A stretch of 64,000 nt of DNA from Fistulifera solaris (GCA_030295235.1 AP026136.1:992001-1056000), one strand, 5' to 3'; shown: positions 10,462 to 22,439, counted from the first letter of the stretch. Notes: generated from the sequence alone by a model not told the origin. Translations and numbers: made by a program.

Positions 10462-10572
10462 ATGGATCTATTATACTACAGTTCAGACGAATCATCGTCG
10501 ATTGCATCCACGAATCAAGACGGAGCAGCGCCAGAAACGTGACATGAGACTTTCGCTGACGACACAAATTGG

Positions 10573-12664
10573 ATGAAGAAGTACCGACACCTCAAAGCGT
10601 TTCACGGAGCGTACGGGCACTGTAATCTTCCCAACTCGCATGAAAACGAAGGACTATCGTCATGGATTGCCGACCAACGATCTTCTTATCGTTCGGGTAC
10701 GCTGCGCAGGGATCACCAAGAACTCTTGCATGCAATGGGTTTTGTTTGGAGTCCATCAGGCACCGAACCTAGCGATAAAGGGGAAAGGACTGCTGATTCG
10801 CGCTGGATGGAACGATACAACCGACTCGTTGCGTATAAAACGAAGAACGGCCACATTAAGGTGAAAGCTTCCGAGGACAAAGACCTAAACACTTGGATAT
10901 ACAACCAAAGAGCTTCATATCACGCTGGTACTCTTCGAAAAGATCGAAAACAACTTCTTAGTGAGCTTGAGTTCGTTTGGAATACATCCAAGAAGGTGCC
11001 CCATTCAACAAAGGTGCCCAAGGTCCAGCCGACAATGTGGATGGAATACTACACGCGACTTTTGGCCTTTCACCGAAAGCATGGGCATTTGATAGTCACG
11101 ACTAAAGATGACAAGGGGCTAAATAAGTGGATATTCAGACAACGATTGTTTCAGAACTTTGGTACTTTGCGTCGCGACCGAAAAGAGCTATTAGATCAGA
11201 TAGGATTTGATTGGGTCCCACAGAAAGGTTCGAGCACCAAGTCAGGCTTGCCCTCAATTGCTGATCACATGGATTCTAACCTATCGTCAAAGCTAGCTCG
11301 CGGTGTCGAGACTCAAAGCGCGAGAATCGATGACAGGGTCTGGAACGCCAACTTACAGCTTCTTTCCGATTACAAGGAGCGACATGGTCATACCGATGTA
11401 CCCCGGAGGGGAAAGACGAAAGAGCTAGGCCAGTGGCTATTCGTACAGTGCTCTCTCATCGAACGGCGTAAACTTGCAGAAGATAAAGCCACGAGGTTGC
11501 TTGATCTGCTGAAAGTGGATACTGTTGTAGAACCACGATCAATGAATCGACCACCGGCAGATGAAGCACCAGGAGGCAGCGCCAAGTCGTCGAATTCAAC
11601 CATCTCATGGACACACGAGAGCGAGACATTGGAGATCATTCAAAAATTTCCCGTTGGGACCCGGATTGAGAAACAATTTGAGGTAGAAGGCAAATTTGAG
11701 TCCTTCGGTGGAGCTGTCGTATCCTTCGACCACTTCGAGGATGATGAAGGTAGTCGTTTTTGGGGATATATGATTCACTACGACGACGGCGATAAGGAGC
11801 ATATGCTCGAAGCGGACGTAGCCAAACATGCTGATGAAACGAAACGCAAAAAGAGGGGCCGGCCGAAAAAGATGATACGAAGGAAGCAACCATAGCCAAG
11901 CCCCTTGCTGTCGATGAAGCGGAACGCAAAGGAGAAGCCGTCGAAGCAACGGCGATCCGAAATCAACTGAACGACAGAAGAAGGAGGAGCTTTTGAAAGG
12001 AGAATCCTGTGCGACAACTTATAAGGAGAGAAAGGCGAAAGCGGTGTCAGTTGTAGTGGCTACTGGTGCGTCGGAAAAGAAAGAGTCTAGTGCCCACGCG
12101 GAGAAAAAAAGAGACAGCAAACCAATCTTCTATGCCTGCTGAAACAAATGACGAAGTCAGTACTATATTGCAGCAACGATCGAAGCGAAAAGTCACACTA
12201 GACGACTTTGATCACAATAACCAAGTCGAGGACTTCGTTGAAGGAGGTGCAGTAATTCAGGTATCAACAGAAAACCGAATATGAATTCCGAGTCGTTGAA
12301 TAAACGACGTCAGAATCAAACAGAAGTGGAGAATAAGGAAAAGAGTTTCGATGAAGTAGATCACGAGGATGAGCGTCTGGCTAGTGTGGTGTCTCCAGTC
12401 ACTTCCTCGGCACAAGCTATAGGTCCCAAGTCGTCTACCGTATGCTATCCGAACCAAAAATTTGCAATCGGCACGCCTATTGTCAGAACGTTCTTTGACA
12501 TGAGTGATAATGAAGAAGAAAAGGCATATTCTGGTAAAGTCGCCGAATATGTTTACGTCGTCGAGGAGAAGCTTGGTTTGTACTTTGTGCAGTATGACGA
12601 CGGGGATACAGAGTTTTTGGAAGAATGGGAAGTTGCCAAATTCTCTTCTTCGCTAAGCATGTAA
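10573..12664 (+). CDS. Helicase-associated (HA) repeat and Tudor-like domain protein
   Basis: Four helicase-associated repeats (PF03457 type) are visible, each starting with W and containing HGHxxV or GHC and a W(I/L)xxQR core: from about 10570, 10803, 11037 and 11341. They are followed by a Tudor/PWWP-like module (FPVGTRIEKQFEVEGKF to YMIHYDDGDKEHM), an AT-hook-like KKRGRPKK (11851-11874), a Lys/Glu-rich stretch, and a second related module (FAIGTPIVRTFFDM to YFVQYDDGDTEFL) ending at 12664. Stand-alone HA proteins are common in diatoms and are thought to bind nucleic acid. About four single-base frame changes (near 11866, 11960, 12107 and 12272) break the second half. The true start is probably upstream, since the first repeat's Trp precedes the ATG at 10573. 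An in-frame ATG at 10462 is cut off by a TGA at 10540. Confidence 0.75.
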
Positions 12665-12869
12665 CCACACTATCAAGAGTCAGCCCTATTCTACTGTCAC
12701 ATTCAGTCATTATTTTTATTTTTTTTTGATCGACCCTTCATCAGTTTGTTACCCCACAGGAATTAGCAAAACTTTTCGATCAAAAACTTTAGCAGAGACA
12801 GCGTAAATAAGTAGGTTCTACTCTAGCTTCGGATTCGTAATCAAATAACCAACGCAAGCATATTGCGAT

Positions 12870-13889
12870 TTAACCGAAAACACCCGTCAAAAGAAAGACA
12901 TCGAGAAGCAAGCAGACAAAAACCATAAACACAAAAACATGGAAAGCACGCAAATTTCGTTTCCCGATAGCAGTTCCTGTCCAAGGACACCTAATGAAGG
13001 AAGCCACCGTCAAAATTAGATATCAAGCAGATCCGATTCAGTCTATCAACCTTTCAGGACTTACGTATGGTCGAAATCTTCCACTACCACCGCCGTGTCG
13101 GGATCGTAATACGCTCCAGGAGGACGATACGTCTGAGCTTGATCTGACCACCGCCATGTACTATCCGGCAACGTTGCTTGTCTCCGTAAGATTCCAGGGT
13201 CACGACAACCCGTAAATGCAAGGGAAACGACGAGAGCGATAGTACAAGTTAACCAAAGAGCTTTCAAGCCTGACGCCACAGGAAGAAAAAAAGAAATCCA
13301 TGAGAACGACTCTATCCCCGAACCACAATCAGTTTCATCAGCACAAACAGAGACCTACCAAGCGACTTAGGCGCTCCATTCTTAATACCACCCCAGAATG
13401 CCCATATTGTGACCACCAAAATAAGTGGATAGGTCACAAACACCAACATTGGCCAATAAGGACCAACAACAATATCTAATGACGTCCTTGAAAGTTTGCG
13501 TTTCTCTAGAATGCCCGTCTCCTCATCCAACACCTCTTCTTCTACCCAATGTTGTGATTGCCGAAGAACTGCCATATTTCCAACTCGACCAGCTCCCAGC
13601 AAAGGGCAAACCTTTGCCGAACAACACAAGCAACCGGAATGATCGGGTTCTATATCAGAGTCACCGTACGCGTCCGTTGTTTTCAAAGGACGACTTCGTT
13701 CATCCATCCAGCTCGATTCTGTGAGACCTACAGCAAAGGGGGACGCTTTCCATAGTTTTACACGAAGATTATGCTTTTCCTTTTACATTCTTCTTCGAGA
13801 GAGAGCGGCGCCAGTTCCGACGACTCGTTCTCGTTGGTCTCATCCTCTTGCAAGTGAGGCTTCGATACCGGAGCGCGACGATGAGCCAT
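12870..13889 (-). CDS. DHHC-family protein acyltransferase, copy B (DHTC motif)
   Basis: Paralogue of copy A. The start MAHRRAPVSK (13889) matches MPQRRAAVAK of copy A. SPFAVGLTESSW, GCLCCSAKVCPLLGAGRVGN and two membrane helices follow. Intron 1 is 13270-13358 (89 bp) and restores SLGLKALWL. Intron 2 is 12991-13064 (74 bp), in exactly the position used in copy A, between DHT and CPW. The last exon reads CPWTGTAIGKRNLRAFHVF and ends with a hydrophobic helix. The motif is again Asp-His-Thr-Cys. One frame change lies in an A-rich stretch at about 13774-13784; adding one A joins the two halves. C-terminally short like its paralogues. Confidence 0.83.
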
Positions 13890-14579
13890 TTTATACGCCA
13901 CTGACAATTCTGAGAAGAGGAGTAATGATCTGTTGAGAAGAATAAGAAAGGAAGTGAGATCTATTCATTCCTACGATTTTTCGCTCCAAAAAAAATGAAA
14001 AATGCGGACGACTATTATTTCCAATTTCCAAGACTAAAAATTTGCCTCAGTCGGGAGTTTGGGAGACGTAAAACCAACAAATTTGGTCAATGGTAAAGAA
14101 AAGCTGAGTTCCTTGTCTTTCAGCCCGTTAAATTATTCATCTACTCTTAGATTCTAATGATGGACATCAAAATAGGCAGTTCACACCCGAATCAGACTTG
14201 TCATCGTCGAAACTTGTCCCGGATACATACCTAGATTTTACTATTCCTAGAAGTGTACTCTTGACTCTTCTCCACGACTGCTTTTCAGTCATGGAAGACG
14301 ATCATCGATGTATTCGTACGAAAATTCTAGACTAAAGTTGTGTTCATTACGACTATCTTTCGATAAATCCAGTCAATAAAGTATACGTAGCTACCTTGCG
14401 GGATAAGTAATACACAACTGAATTAGATTCTTTTTTCGATGAAACTCGGCCCGGATGCTTCCGACACAGACCAAAAATTACTCTCTTCACGACACCATGA
14501 ACTGCTTCAACAAAAAAGCCGCTTCAAAATTAGGTGTTACACTCCCCGTGCGACCAAAACGATTAAAAGACGGCTTCTC
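13890..14579. other. Gene-free spacer between copy B and the GTPase gene
   Basis: AT-rich and without supported ORFs. It holds the upstream region of the acyltransferase and the 3' flank of the GTPBP1-like gene. Confidence 0.5.
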
Positions 14580-16687
14580 TTAGTTCACGGCAGTAGCCTC
14601 GGGAATTGATGTGATAATGCCCACACCGCGGACACGTCCATCGCGGAATAACATGCGCATTCCTGGTCGTACGTACTCGGGACGTTGCGCAAACTCAAAA
14701 CGAACTTTCGCACGACTTCCGGGGCGTAACACAATGTGATTTTCCTCGTTGGATGCATAATGGCTTCGAGTCACTCCGCCGATGCTGTTATTCACGATCT
14801 CGATGCTTTTTGCAAAGGCGCTTTGTCTGACGTTCAGAATGTGAACGTACGCTTGATACGACCTTCGAATCGTTGTACCTTCTCCTTTCAACACACAGAT
14901 TTCGGCATCGAATTCACGTGTAGAAAACGGGTCCTCTTTAACACGACCATTCCACGACGTAGTTTCTTACGCATCTCTTTGTTTAACGCGAAAGCAAGAC
15001 ACGCCGATTGACCTGCGGTGATGTGTGTCGTATTAATGCGAGCAATTTGTGCAGATTTGGCAACAGTCTTCATGAAACTTCCGTCATCGGTAGGCCCCAC
15101 ATACACATTACAGTTCGACCCAACATGCAATTCACCCGCATTCACAAATCCAGAAACAACAGGACCTACACCAGGAACGTTGAAAATATCTTCCGCCAAA
15201 AACTCGAACTTGCGATTGATTTTGTTCTCGTGCTTACGTCGCTTAGGTAACGAAAAGAGCATTTTCTGCAACAACGTAATGCCCTGGCCAGTGACGCAAG
15301 AAGTCTCAAACATCGGCGCAAGGGTGTGGAGTTTGTCCATCACTGTAACTATATCTTCTTCATTCCGAATCTTGAACGGCTTTTTCCCAATCTCCGGCGA
15401 CCGCAGCATTTTTGTTACCTCTTTCCGACATGTTTCATATGCGTGTTCGGGACAACCATCAATCTTGGTGAAAACAACGATAACTGGAATACCGAAACTA
15501 CAACATAAATTCAAATGTTGCTGCGTCATGTGCGTGGGTGGCTGTCTAGCATTCACCATGATCAAAGCGTAATCCGCAAAACCCGAGGACACACCATGAA
15601 TGCTGCATCATGATGATCAGCGTCAGTCACACAAAAACACGGCTATACGCTCTACAGTTCACTTCGCATCTCGACTTACGTTGTCTTCAAGTATTTCTCG
15701 TGCCCTGCAAGGTCCATAAGTGTCACAGTCTTATACGATTCACGAGCCACTTCGTCTTCACTTTTTCGCTTGGCTCGTACCGCATCACGTCCCGTGACAG
15801 GTTCTCCAGTAGAACGAAATCCTAACAAATGTGTCGTGGCTGTCGAAGTGCGACCACTTTCAATTTCGTGCCGATGTTTCATAATGGCGGTTCGACTCTT
15901 TCCACGACCGTCATCCAATGCTGCTGTAATCAAAGTACCAATGAGAGTCGATTTCCCCGCATCGACATTTCCTACTACGGCCACTCGTATGTTGCGCGCC
16001 GACAACGTCTCTCCAATACTGAACGATTCGTCGTTGCTGGCCTCCATGGTACCATTCCCTTGCGATGCGTTCGCCAATTCCGCCACTGATTTCGGCGAAG
16101 GATCCAGAAGATGTGTTTCGACGCGATGAATCGACAGTTCTCCTCGTGTCATGACACCCGGCTCTTTACATAGCATGGGATCTTCTTTGACGACAACTTT
16201 GTTGCCCGCCGCATCCCCAAAGATGGGTGCTTCGTACACCCGAATGGGCTTTCCGTCCGGTGCAATTCCCAGTTCCCCATTCCGCTCCACGACTTCATTT
16301 TGTATCATGATTCGTTCAACCACAATGGCATTGAGTGATCGAGCGATGCACTCAAGAACCCGCGCCGATTCGGCGACCGATGGATAGTCGAGCAGACTGT
16401 GACAACCATCATCTTCGACTCCGATATAATAACGACAGGATCCGCCTCCTTCGTCCATGCGAAAAGACATTTGCGTGGCTAATGAACGTAGTCGAGCCGT
16501 ATTGGCTTGATTGACTTGTCGCTTGTATTCGACGGGTCCTTTCTGTAATACTGAATGAGGAACGGACGACGAAGGAAATGAATCTTGCACTCTGCACCTT
16601 CCTTACCTGTTGTTCCGGCGGTACGACAGGAATCGACCGCCGCATATCATCTCTTGGTACCGATTGTTTATTATTATTTAGTGTCAT
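14580..16687 (-). CDS. GTPBP1/GTPBP2-family translational GTPase
   Basis: Three exons: 16687-16607, 16542-15680 and 15602-14580, with GT-AG introns of 64 and 77 bp that splice in frame. The P-loop is GNVDAGKSTL, followed by IESGRTST (family signature), DLAGHEKYLKT (G3 region) and TKID (G4), then EF-Tu-like barrel domains ending GMRMLFRDGRVRGVG. GTPBP1 proteins are EF1A-like GTPases linked to mRNA decay through the exosome and to ribosome rescue. One frame change near 14937 (AAA on the coding strand) breaks domain III; adding one A restores VLKEDPFSTREFDAEICVL. The GTG at 16590 opens a longer frame but lies inside intron 1, so ATG 16687 is the better start. Length near 650 aa fits the family. 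Confidence 0.9.
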
Positions 16688-17387
16688 CTTATCGATAGGG
16701 TACCCACACTTCGAGGAAGTGTTGGGCCTTCTACTTTTCTTGTACCTTGATGTTGATGTTGATGTTGATTCGGTATGTCGTTGTTGATACAGCGTACAGC
16801 GACACTATAATTCTTTCGTAGATTTTTGTACCGGTACCAGGTAACGCGACGCGGGTGCGGGGTTGGCGTTTCGAGATGTTGCGGCGATTTCTCCCGCGCT
16901 GACGAGATGGGTCATGGATCATGGATCAAGTTCGATCTTTAGACGGGACTGCATTAGTTTCCATTCCCGAACGAATGAATCCGAACACGCGGATACGCAC
17001 ACGTCAACGCAACGTCACCCATGCATTGGTCCGTCGGTTTCGGCGAGAGGAGGAGGTAGTCGTTGCTCTGGTCAAGCTCGTTTTGTCCTATCTTTACGAT
17101 ACCGCTCAGACGTTTTATACGTAGGGTCGCCGATGACGTACGAAAGCACTGGCGATTGCACTGTATCTTTCTATACAGTCCCCTGTCCCCTTGCTGCTGC
17201 TGGCGGCGACCACGCGCACGTCTTTTGTAGCGTGCATGAAGCACGACACCCATTTTTAACTTGAAAAAAAAAAGCGTTCACCCCTATTATTAGAACCTAT
17301 CCTATACTTGTGTGACTTGTGAATCACTATTCATTCTGTTAGCGATCTCACAAACACGTGCCGCTGAAAGCCCCCATAATCATTATC
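16688..17387. other. Divergent promoter region of GTPBP1-like gene and PGRL1
   Basis: Holds no supported gene. It contains a hexamer microsatellite (TTGATG, 3.8 copies, 16747-16769) and a GTAC palindrome at 16828-16837. Both flanking genes are transcribed away from it. Confidence 0.55.
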
Positions 17388-18482
17388 ATGTTGTTCCGAT
17401 CGACACCAGCATTTCTTAGCGTCCTGTTGCTTGCGCCTTCGGCGACCGCCTTTACCATCCATCAGGCATCCAAATCAACGTTCTCTCGATCGGGAAGACT
17501 GACGGCAAAGGACGATAAAGCCGAATCATTTTTCACCGAAGAGAAAGAAGAAGAAAAATCAAAATTCATTACATCGGTCTTTAATAAAGAACTCGCGTTT
17601 GATCAAAAGTCGGGACGTTTTTTCGAGACGGGTTTTGGCGAAGGTGACTGCATTCCCGACGAAGAGTTTTGTATGGTCGATGACGCATCCGGAACTCCCG
17701 TTCGATTGACCGTAGAAGAGAAGGAACGAATCTTCTTGGATGCCCTTCAGGTGAGTCACAACGTGTCGTCATTCGGTTATTTGTTGAATTCTTGCCCATC
17801 CATCGCTCACGTGACTTGTATCCTCAACTACCGATAGTCGTACTATGTGTCAGGTCGACAAATGTTGTCGGATGCGGATTTCGACAGATTGAAAGAAGAT
17901 TTAGAATGGAACGGATCGCCTTTGGTGGCAATGAATCAAAAGGAAGTCCGATACATGACAGCCATGCAAGAATACATGAAGGGAACGCCCGTCATGAGTG
18001 ATGCCGAGTTCGATAAGCTGAAGCAGGAATTGAAAGAAGAAGGATCGCAGTTTGCTGTAGACACGGAACCAAAATGCTACATTGATACGGGTATATGCAA
18101 AGTGACGTTCCAACAAGACAAATTCCGAAACAATCTTCTCTACTTACCGGCTGGATTAATCTTGTTTTTGGCCTGGCTGTTTTTCAGCTACGAACTCATC
18201 AACCCTCTCATTGCTATCAACCCTGTCATCCTTGCGACGGTCGGATTGCCTTTTATCTACAGCGGTTCCAAGGCCGTTACAGAAAACCTCATCTTTGTCG
18301 ACAACAAGGTCCTCTACGGACCATGCCCGAACTGCAGTTTCGAGAATCGAGTCTACTTTGGCAACATCTTGGGCGTAGAGGGATTTACCGACGTAGCGAA
18401 ATGCAAGTGCCCCAATTGCAAGACAGAGTTTAGTCTGCTGAAAAATACCATGCGAGCGAGCACTATAGTACCTAAAGCTTAA
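17388..18482 (+). CDS. PGRL1: PGR5-like protein 1 (PGRL1), plastid-targeted
   Basis: Thylakoid protein that works with PGR5 in antimycin-sensitive cyclic electron flow around photosystem I. The exon 1 start at ATG 17388 gives a hydrophobic signal peptide (LFRSTPAFLSVLLLAP) ending in SATAFTI, the diatom ASAFAP-type junction with Phe after the cleavage site, for targeting to a plastid with four membranes. An 87-bp GT-AG intron (17751-17837) is phase 0. Exon 2 carries the family signature SYYVSGRQMLSDADFDRLKE and two membrane segments (LPAGLILFLAWLFF and INPVILATVGLPF). It also has paired cysteines GPCPNCSFENRVYFG and KCKCPNCKTEF, matching the redox/iron-binding Cys pairs of PGRL1. The ORF is intact. 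The GTG at 17358 is in frame upstream but unnecessary. Confidence 0.92.
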
Positions 18483-18793
18483 GAACAATATCCTTCACTT
18501 CGCGATTCATACGAATTGCAAGCTGCGACAATAGCGGACGAACGAAATAAATTGTCAATAAAAAGAAAAGAAACATTATATCATTTCTTGTCGTACACAA
18601 TCTCTAGACTAGAGCCGTAACATGAATCTTGGGCGGTTTGTCGTCGCCCAAGCTAGCTATTACAGTGACGAAGAAAACACGAACACCGGCACAAACAGAC
18701 GCAAAATAATAGAGAGGACTGCAGATAATATTTATTCTACAGCAATACGATACCCGAGGAGCGCCAAATGACACATCATTGTGATTCAAAACC
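18483..18793. other. Convergent 3' spacer
   Basis: Between the PGRL1 stop and the stop of the SNARE gene. No gene seen. Confidence 0.5.
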
Positions 18794-19775
18794 TTACGTA
18801 TAAACCACAAGAAGGAGTAGCAACAACATGATTCCAAACAGTACCATAATCGTATAAAGTTCGCCGTTGTTCTTCGTTTGCAAAAACTTGGATAATTTTC
18901 CCATAACAAGTCCTAATTGTTGTTCCGCTTCATCGAGATCCGACTCCATTTCTGTCAACATTTTCTTTTGTTGCCCAATTTCATCATGAATACCATCGGC
19001 CATGCGTCCCACTCGCGTCACGGCGGCATCCAATTCATCCAAAGTCTCATCCTGATGTTGCATTAACAAAGAGGTCCGCGCCTGGGAATCCAAAATGCGC
19101 GTCGTATTTTCTCGTTGCGCCTCATTGGTCGCACCCAAATCCCCCGCCCGCCGCACCGCCTTGGCGCGTTCGTCCTGGAGCAGCTTGGCCTTGACGACTT
19201 CGGACGCACTCTCCTGTTTCGCTCGTTGGATGCGTCCCGCACTCGTCTCACACAATGTCCGCCGTTCGTACAGTTCGGAATCATGAATGTGAGGAAACTT
19301 GTCGCGATCCTTGTCGACTAATTGTACGGTCATTTGCACGTCTTTCAAGGTCGCTTCCGCATTTTTCAAATGTCGTTTCAGTGTTTTCTTGGAGCTTTTC
19401 ATTTCATGTGTATTGACGGATGTATCCTACGAGTCAATGAGAAAACGAAACGAAAAAAAAACGAAAAAGACTCACGCCGAGGCGAACACGACGTACCGTT
19501 TGATGTACTACGCGCAAAAACTCGGCCAGTGCTTCGTCGACCAACTCCAGTTGCTGCATTAAATCGGCGCGAAATACAAAATACGGATCTTCCGGTGAGT
19601 CATTGTGATCTATTCCTGCCGTCAGAGGTTCCGATAGATGATCGTGGGAACGTCTACGAAACGATGCACCCGATGCTACCGACGCGGCCGCGGAACGAAG
19701 AGTGCTTTGTCGGAAAGAAGAAGAAGAATCATAATTGGTTTTGCCATTGTTTCCGTTCAGTGATTCGTACGACAT
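18794..19775 (-). CDS. Qc-SNARE of the syntaxin-6/SYP61 type
   Basis: Exon 1 (19775-19476) encodes a Ser-rich head and EDPYFVFRADLMQQLELVDE, the start of the syntaxin-6 N-terminal three-helix domain. A short 49-bp GT-AG intron (19427-19475) is followed by exon 2 with VQMTVQLVDKDRDKFPHIHD, matching the DLDETISIVExNPxKF part of that domain. The SNARE helix (DETLDELDAAVTRVGRMADG to DEIGQQKKMLTEMESDLDEA) has a Gln at the zero layer. A C-terminal membrane anchor (YTIMVLFGIMLLLLLLVVYT) ends the protein, about 300 aa in all. Acts in trans-Golgi/endosome fusion; alpha-SNAP, which recycles such complexes, is encoded at 59139-60159 but is not linked. ORF intact. Confidence 0.9.
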
Positions 19776-20107
19776 TGTTACAAAGAAAAAGATCGATCAG
19801 TTGCTTCACAAGACGAGGAATATGTTCGAGGAAGGGTTTTGCAGCAAAATCCAGTGACAACTCTTATTAGTAATAGAGGCCTTCATTATTATTTTTGTGT
19901 TTGGGTGTGTTGCATTTTTGGGCGTTGGTGTGTCAAAAAAAGGTCGCCTACTTTTTGGTGGCAGTGGTTCGGAAGCAATAATAACAAAAACGTGTATTGT
20001 GTCTATTTTGTCATATCGGTTCACAAGATGCATTGCAACGCAAAGAACAGAGTCCATTTTCCGTTGACACGATCGAAGAGACTCACATAATAATATAACA
20101 AAAGACC
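19776..20107. other. Divergent promoter region (SNARE / acyltransferase copy C)
   Basis: 332 bases between two start codons on opposite strands. No motif I can name; homopolymer-rich (T and A runs). Confidence 0.5.
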
Positions 20108-20921
20108 ATGATATCTACCAACAGCGACCAAATCATCAATGAATGGAACCGCGTCGTCGCTGGCATTGAAGAAGGCAGTGAAGTGGCGTCACTGGACGAA
20201 AGTATCCAAGAAAACGACGAGATTGCCCGCCATTGGCGGGCGTCACCCTTGCCGTGGGAAAATCCAAAATCACTTGGGCCGACGAAGATGTTGGTTGTAC
20301 AACGTGCTGTCGTTCATGTTTCACCGGAAAGAAGAGTGTTGTGTTACAATTTAGTGGTCTCATTTGTGGAAAATTACCCGTGGGTCGCGTCGGGAATTTG
20401 ATTGTTTTGAAACAAAGTACCGAAGCCGTTCTAGATGACGAGCAACAAAAATAGGTGAACGACCACGACTTCAATGCGTGTTGGGTCCCTATTGGCCCAT
20501 GATGGCTTTTATTACAATACCTGGTCTGGTTTTGTTTTCGTTTTCAACTTGTTACATGCATCAATTATGGAACAATACCTGGCAGTTTGTTATACTATTG
20601 TTGGTCAATCTCATTGCCATCGTTTCACTGCTCATGACGGCTTGTTCCGATCCGGGAGTCTTGTATCGACACACAGAACTACCCCCGGGTCACACGACCG
20701 AGTCAACCAATTGGATTTGGAGTGATCAAGCCTTGACCTATCGACCACCGGATGCACGATTTGATCCAGAGACGGGTGTGGTAGTGGCCGACTTTGATCA
20801 TACTTGCCCATGGACCGGAACCGCAATCGGAGAAAACAATATTCTGTGGTTTCGTTTCTTTGTTCCCTTTGCCTTTATCTCGTTGATTACGAATATGGTC
20901 ATTCTCGTTTGGCCTGATTGA
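20108..20921 (+). CDS. DHHC-family protein acyltransferase, copy C (DHTC, intronless)
   Basis: Third paralogue. It encodes ARHWRASP..., VGCTTCCRSCF, KLPVGRVGN, VLGPYWPMMAF plus two membrane helices, CSDPGVLYRH and VVVADFDHTCPWTGTAIGEN, then a last helix ending VILVWPD. No intron interrupts DHT-CPW, unlike copies A and B, and the copy-B first intron is also absent. Two frame changes are present: adding one T near 20259 gives SPFAVG exactly as in copies A and B, and adding one A in the run near 20448 restores the path into VLGPYWP. If these are sequencing errors, the protein is complete at about 270 aa. The Cys-rich segment has lost part of the GCLCCS pattern, so it is the most divergent copy. 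Strand is opposite to A and B. Confidence 0.78.
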
Positions 20922-21198
20922 TTCAAACAGAGCTTTGGTGAATATAACAACACAACTGTTCAATTTTGAGTAGACAAAAAAAACAGAGCAGTAGCGGTGG
21001 CCGTTGTACGTACTTAGAGAGCTTGACATTGTTTCACCTCCAGCCCTTTAACAGGAATAGTTCTAAGGAATAATAGAGCTGTCAAACAAGACTTTGATTT
21101 GGAGTGCGTCTCCCAGTCGTGAGCCAACATTTTCAGTCACGAACGTCATGGCGATGCAACTGATGAACATGTTTTGTCGATCATGAGATGATCTTGGG

Positions 21199-21996
21199 AT
21201 GTTGTCATTTTCTACACCAAGAAGAAGAAACCGTTTAGCATACACAACAAGAATGACAAAACGAATTGCGGTCATTTTCGATTATGATTTCACTTTGATC
21301 GATTGCAATTCGGACACGTACGTCTTTGAACGATTATGGCCGTCGCGCCCCGCCATCGTTCAGGAATTGTATGCCGAACAATTCCAGCAGTGGACGCGTT
21401 CGATGGATCAAGCCTTTGCTTTGTATTATCAACATCATCCGAAAAACGCGAGTCGTCAAACGATTCTTTCCACCGTTGCACATGTTCCGGTGCAAGAACA
21501 AATGCTGGAGGCCATTCGTTACTCCCACGCCTTGGCGGATCTCTTTATCGTTTCGGATGCGAATACGGATTTTATTCACGCGTTTTTGGAAAAAGAAGGA
21601 ATCCAACACCTCTTTACGCATGTCATTAGCAACACACCCACAAATACAGATGGTCGGTTCGGTGTGGCGCCGTATTTTGATTTTGTGACACGAGAGCCTC
21701 ACGGCTGCTCGTTGCAGTGCCCACCGAACATGTGCAAAGGCAAAATCGTACAAGATGAACTACAAATACTGCAAACGTACGAACGGGTCATTTACTTGGG
21801 AGACGGCCTGGGAGATTTTTGTCCGTGTCATCGACTGCGGGAGACGGACTATGCCTTGGCCCGAGCGGATTTTCCGCTGGCCAAGCATATACAAGAGAAT
21901 CCCATTGTCGCGAACGTTCGCTTATGGAAGTCGGGACATGATGTTTATCAGCTACTAGCGACTCTCTTGAAAGAAAATGAGTCAAAGGCTTCTTGA
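21199..21996 (+). CDS. PHOSPHO1/2-type HAD phosphatase
   Basis: HAD-superfamily phosphatase of the Put_Phosphatase (PHOSPHO1/PHOSPHO2) group, which acts on phosphoethanolamine, phosphocholine or pyridoxal phosphate. Motif I is FDYDFTLIDCNSD with the nucleophile and acid Asp, motif II is in FIVSDANTDF, and motif IV is YLGDGLGDFCP. The family Cys-rich loop LQCPPNMCKGKIV is present. The ORF is complete at 265 aa. The ATG at 21199 adds a basic leader (RRRNRLAY); an internal ATG at 21253 (MTKRIAVIFDYD) would give the usual family start. Substrate cannot be chosen from sequence alone. Confidence 0.88.
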   Translation: MLSFSTPRRRNRLAYTTRMTKRIAVIFDYDFTLIDCNSDTYVFERLWPSRPAIVQELYAEQFQQWTRSMDQAFALYYQHHPKNASRQTILSTVAHVPVQEQMLEAIRYSHALADLFIVSDANTDFIHAFLEKEGIQHLFTHVISNTPTNTDGRFGVAPYFDFVTREPHGCSLQCPPNMCKGKIVQDELQILQTYERVIYLGDGLGDFCPCHRLRETDYALARADFPLAKHIQENPIVANVRLWKSGHDVYQLLATLLKENESKAS

Positions 21997-22439
21997 AATG
22001 ACTAATGCATTGCGTTAGATCGTGAATGTACATGTGGCAGCTCTTGATGATGAGCTTGGCAACACAGATACTACAAGGAATAGTTCCACCAAGACCGCTC
22101 TTGGAAGAAATGTTTTGCTGTAGAATGCTGTTATTCTTTCGACAAGAGACAATCTAATGAGAAAAGTCACCCTTGGAATGTTATCTGCTAAGGTTGTTGC
22201 AACGCATTTCACGGCGGAGAAGACCATAGAGTGCTATCATGGTGGACGTCGATTGTACTTCGGCTTTTGCTCAACTGCGCTTGTAAATATTGCCAGAAAA
22301 TTAACGTTTTTATGTGCAGCTTGATATTTCGAAGAATGTCATAATTCTTTTAGCAAAGATCGAGAGATGGGATTACGCCACTTAACAGTCAAAAAACTAA
22401 TACTAGGCACATAATGACAATCGAATCAAATCAAAACTG
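21997..22439. other. Convergent 3' spacer
   Basis: Between the stops of the HAD phosphatase and the polymerase gene. No gene or clear repeat. Confidence 0.5.

Noticed and set aside
11605-12017. Overlapping minus-strand ORFs opposite the HA/Tudor-like gene
   Set aside because: No domain or consistent start; the plus strand carries the repeats.
16409-16687. Separate small gene MTLNNNKQSV...
   Set aside because: Its first 27 codons are exon 1 of the GTPBP1-like gene; the rest of the frame runs through the intron and out of frame.
16863-17264. ORFs on both strands between the GTPBP1-like gene and PGRL1
   Set aside because: Low-complexity, no homology, overlapping in several frames.
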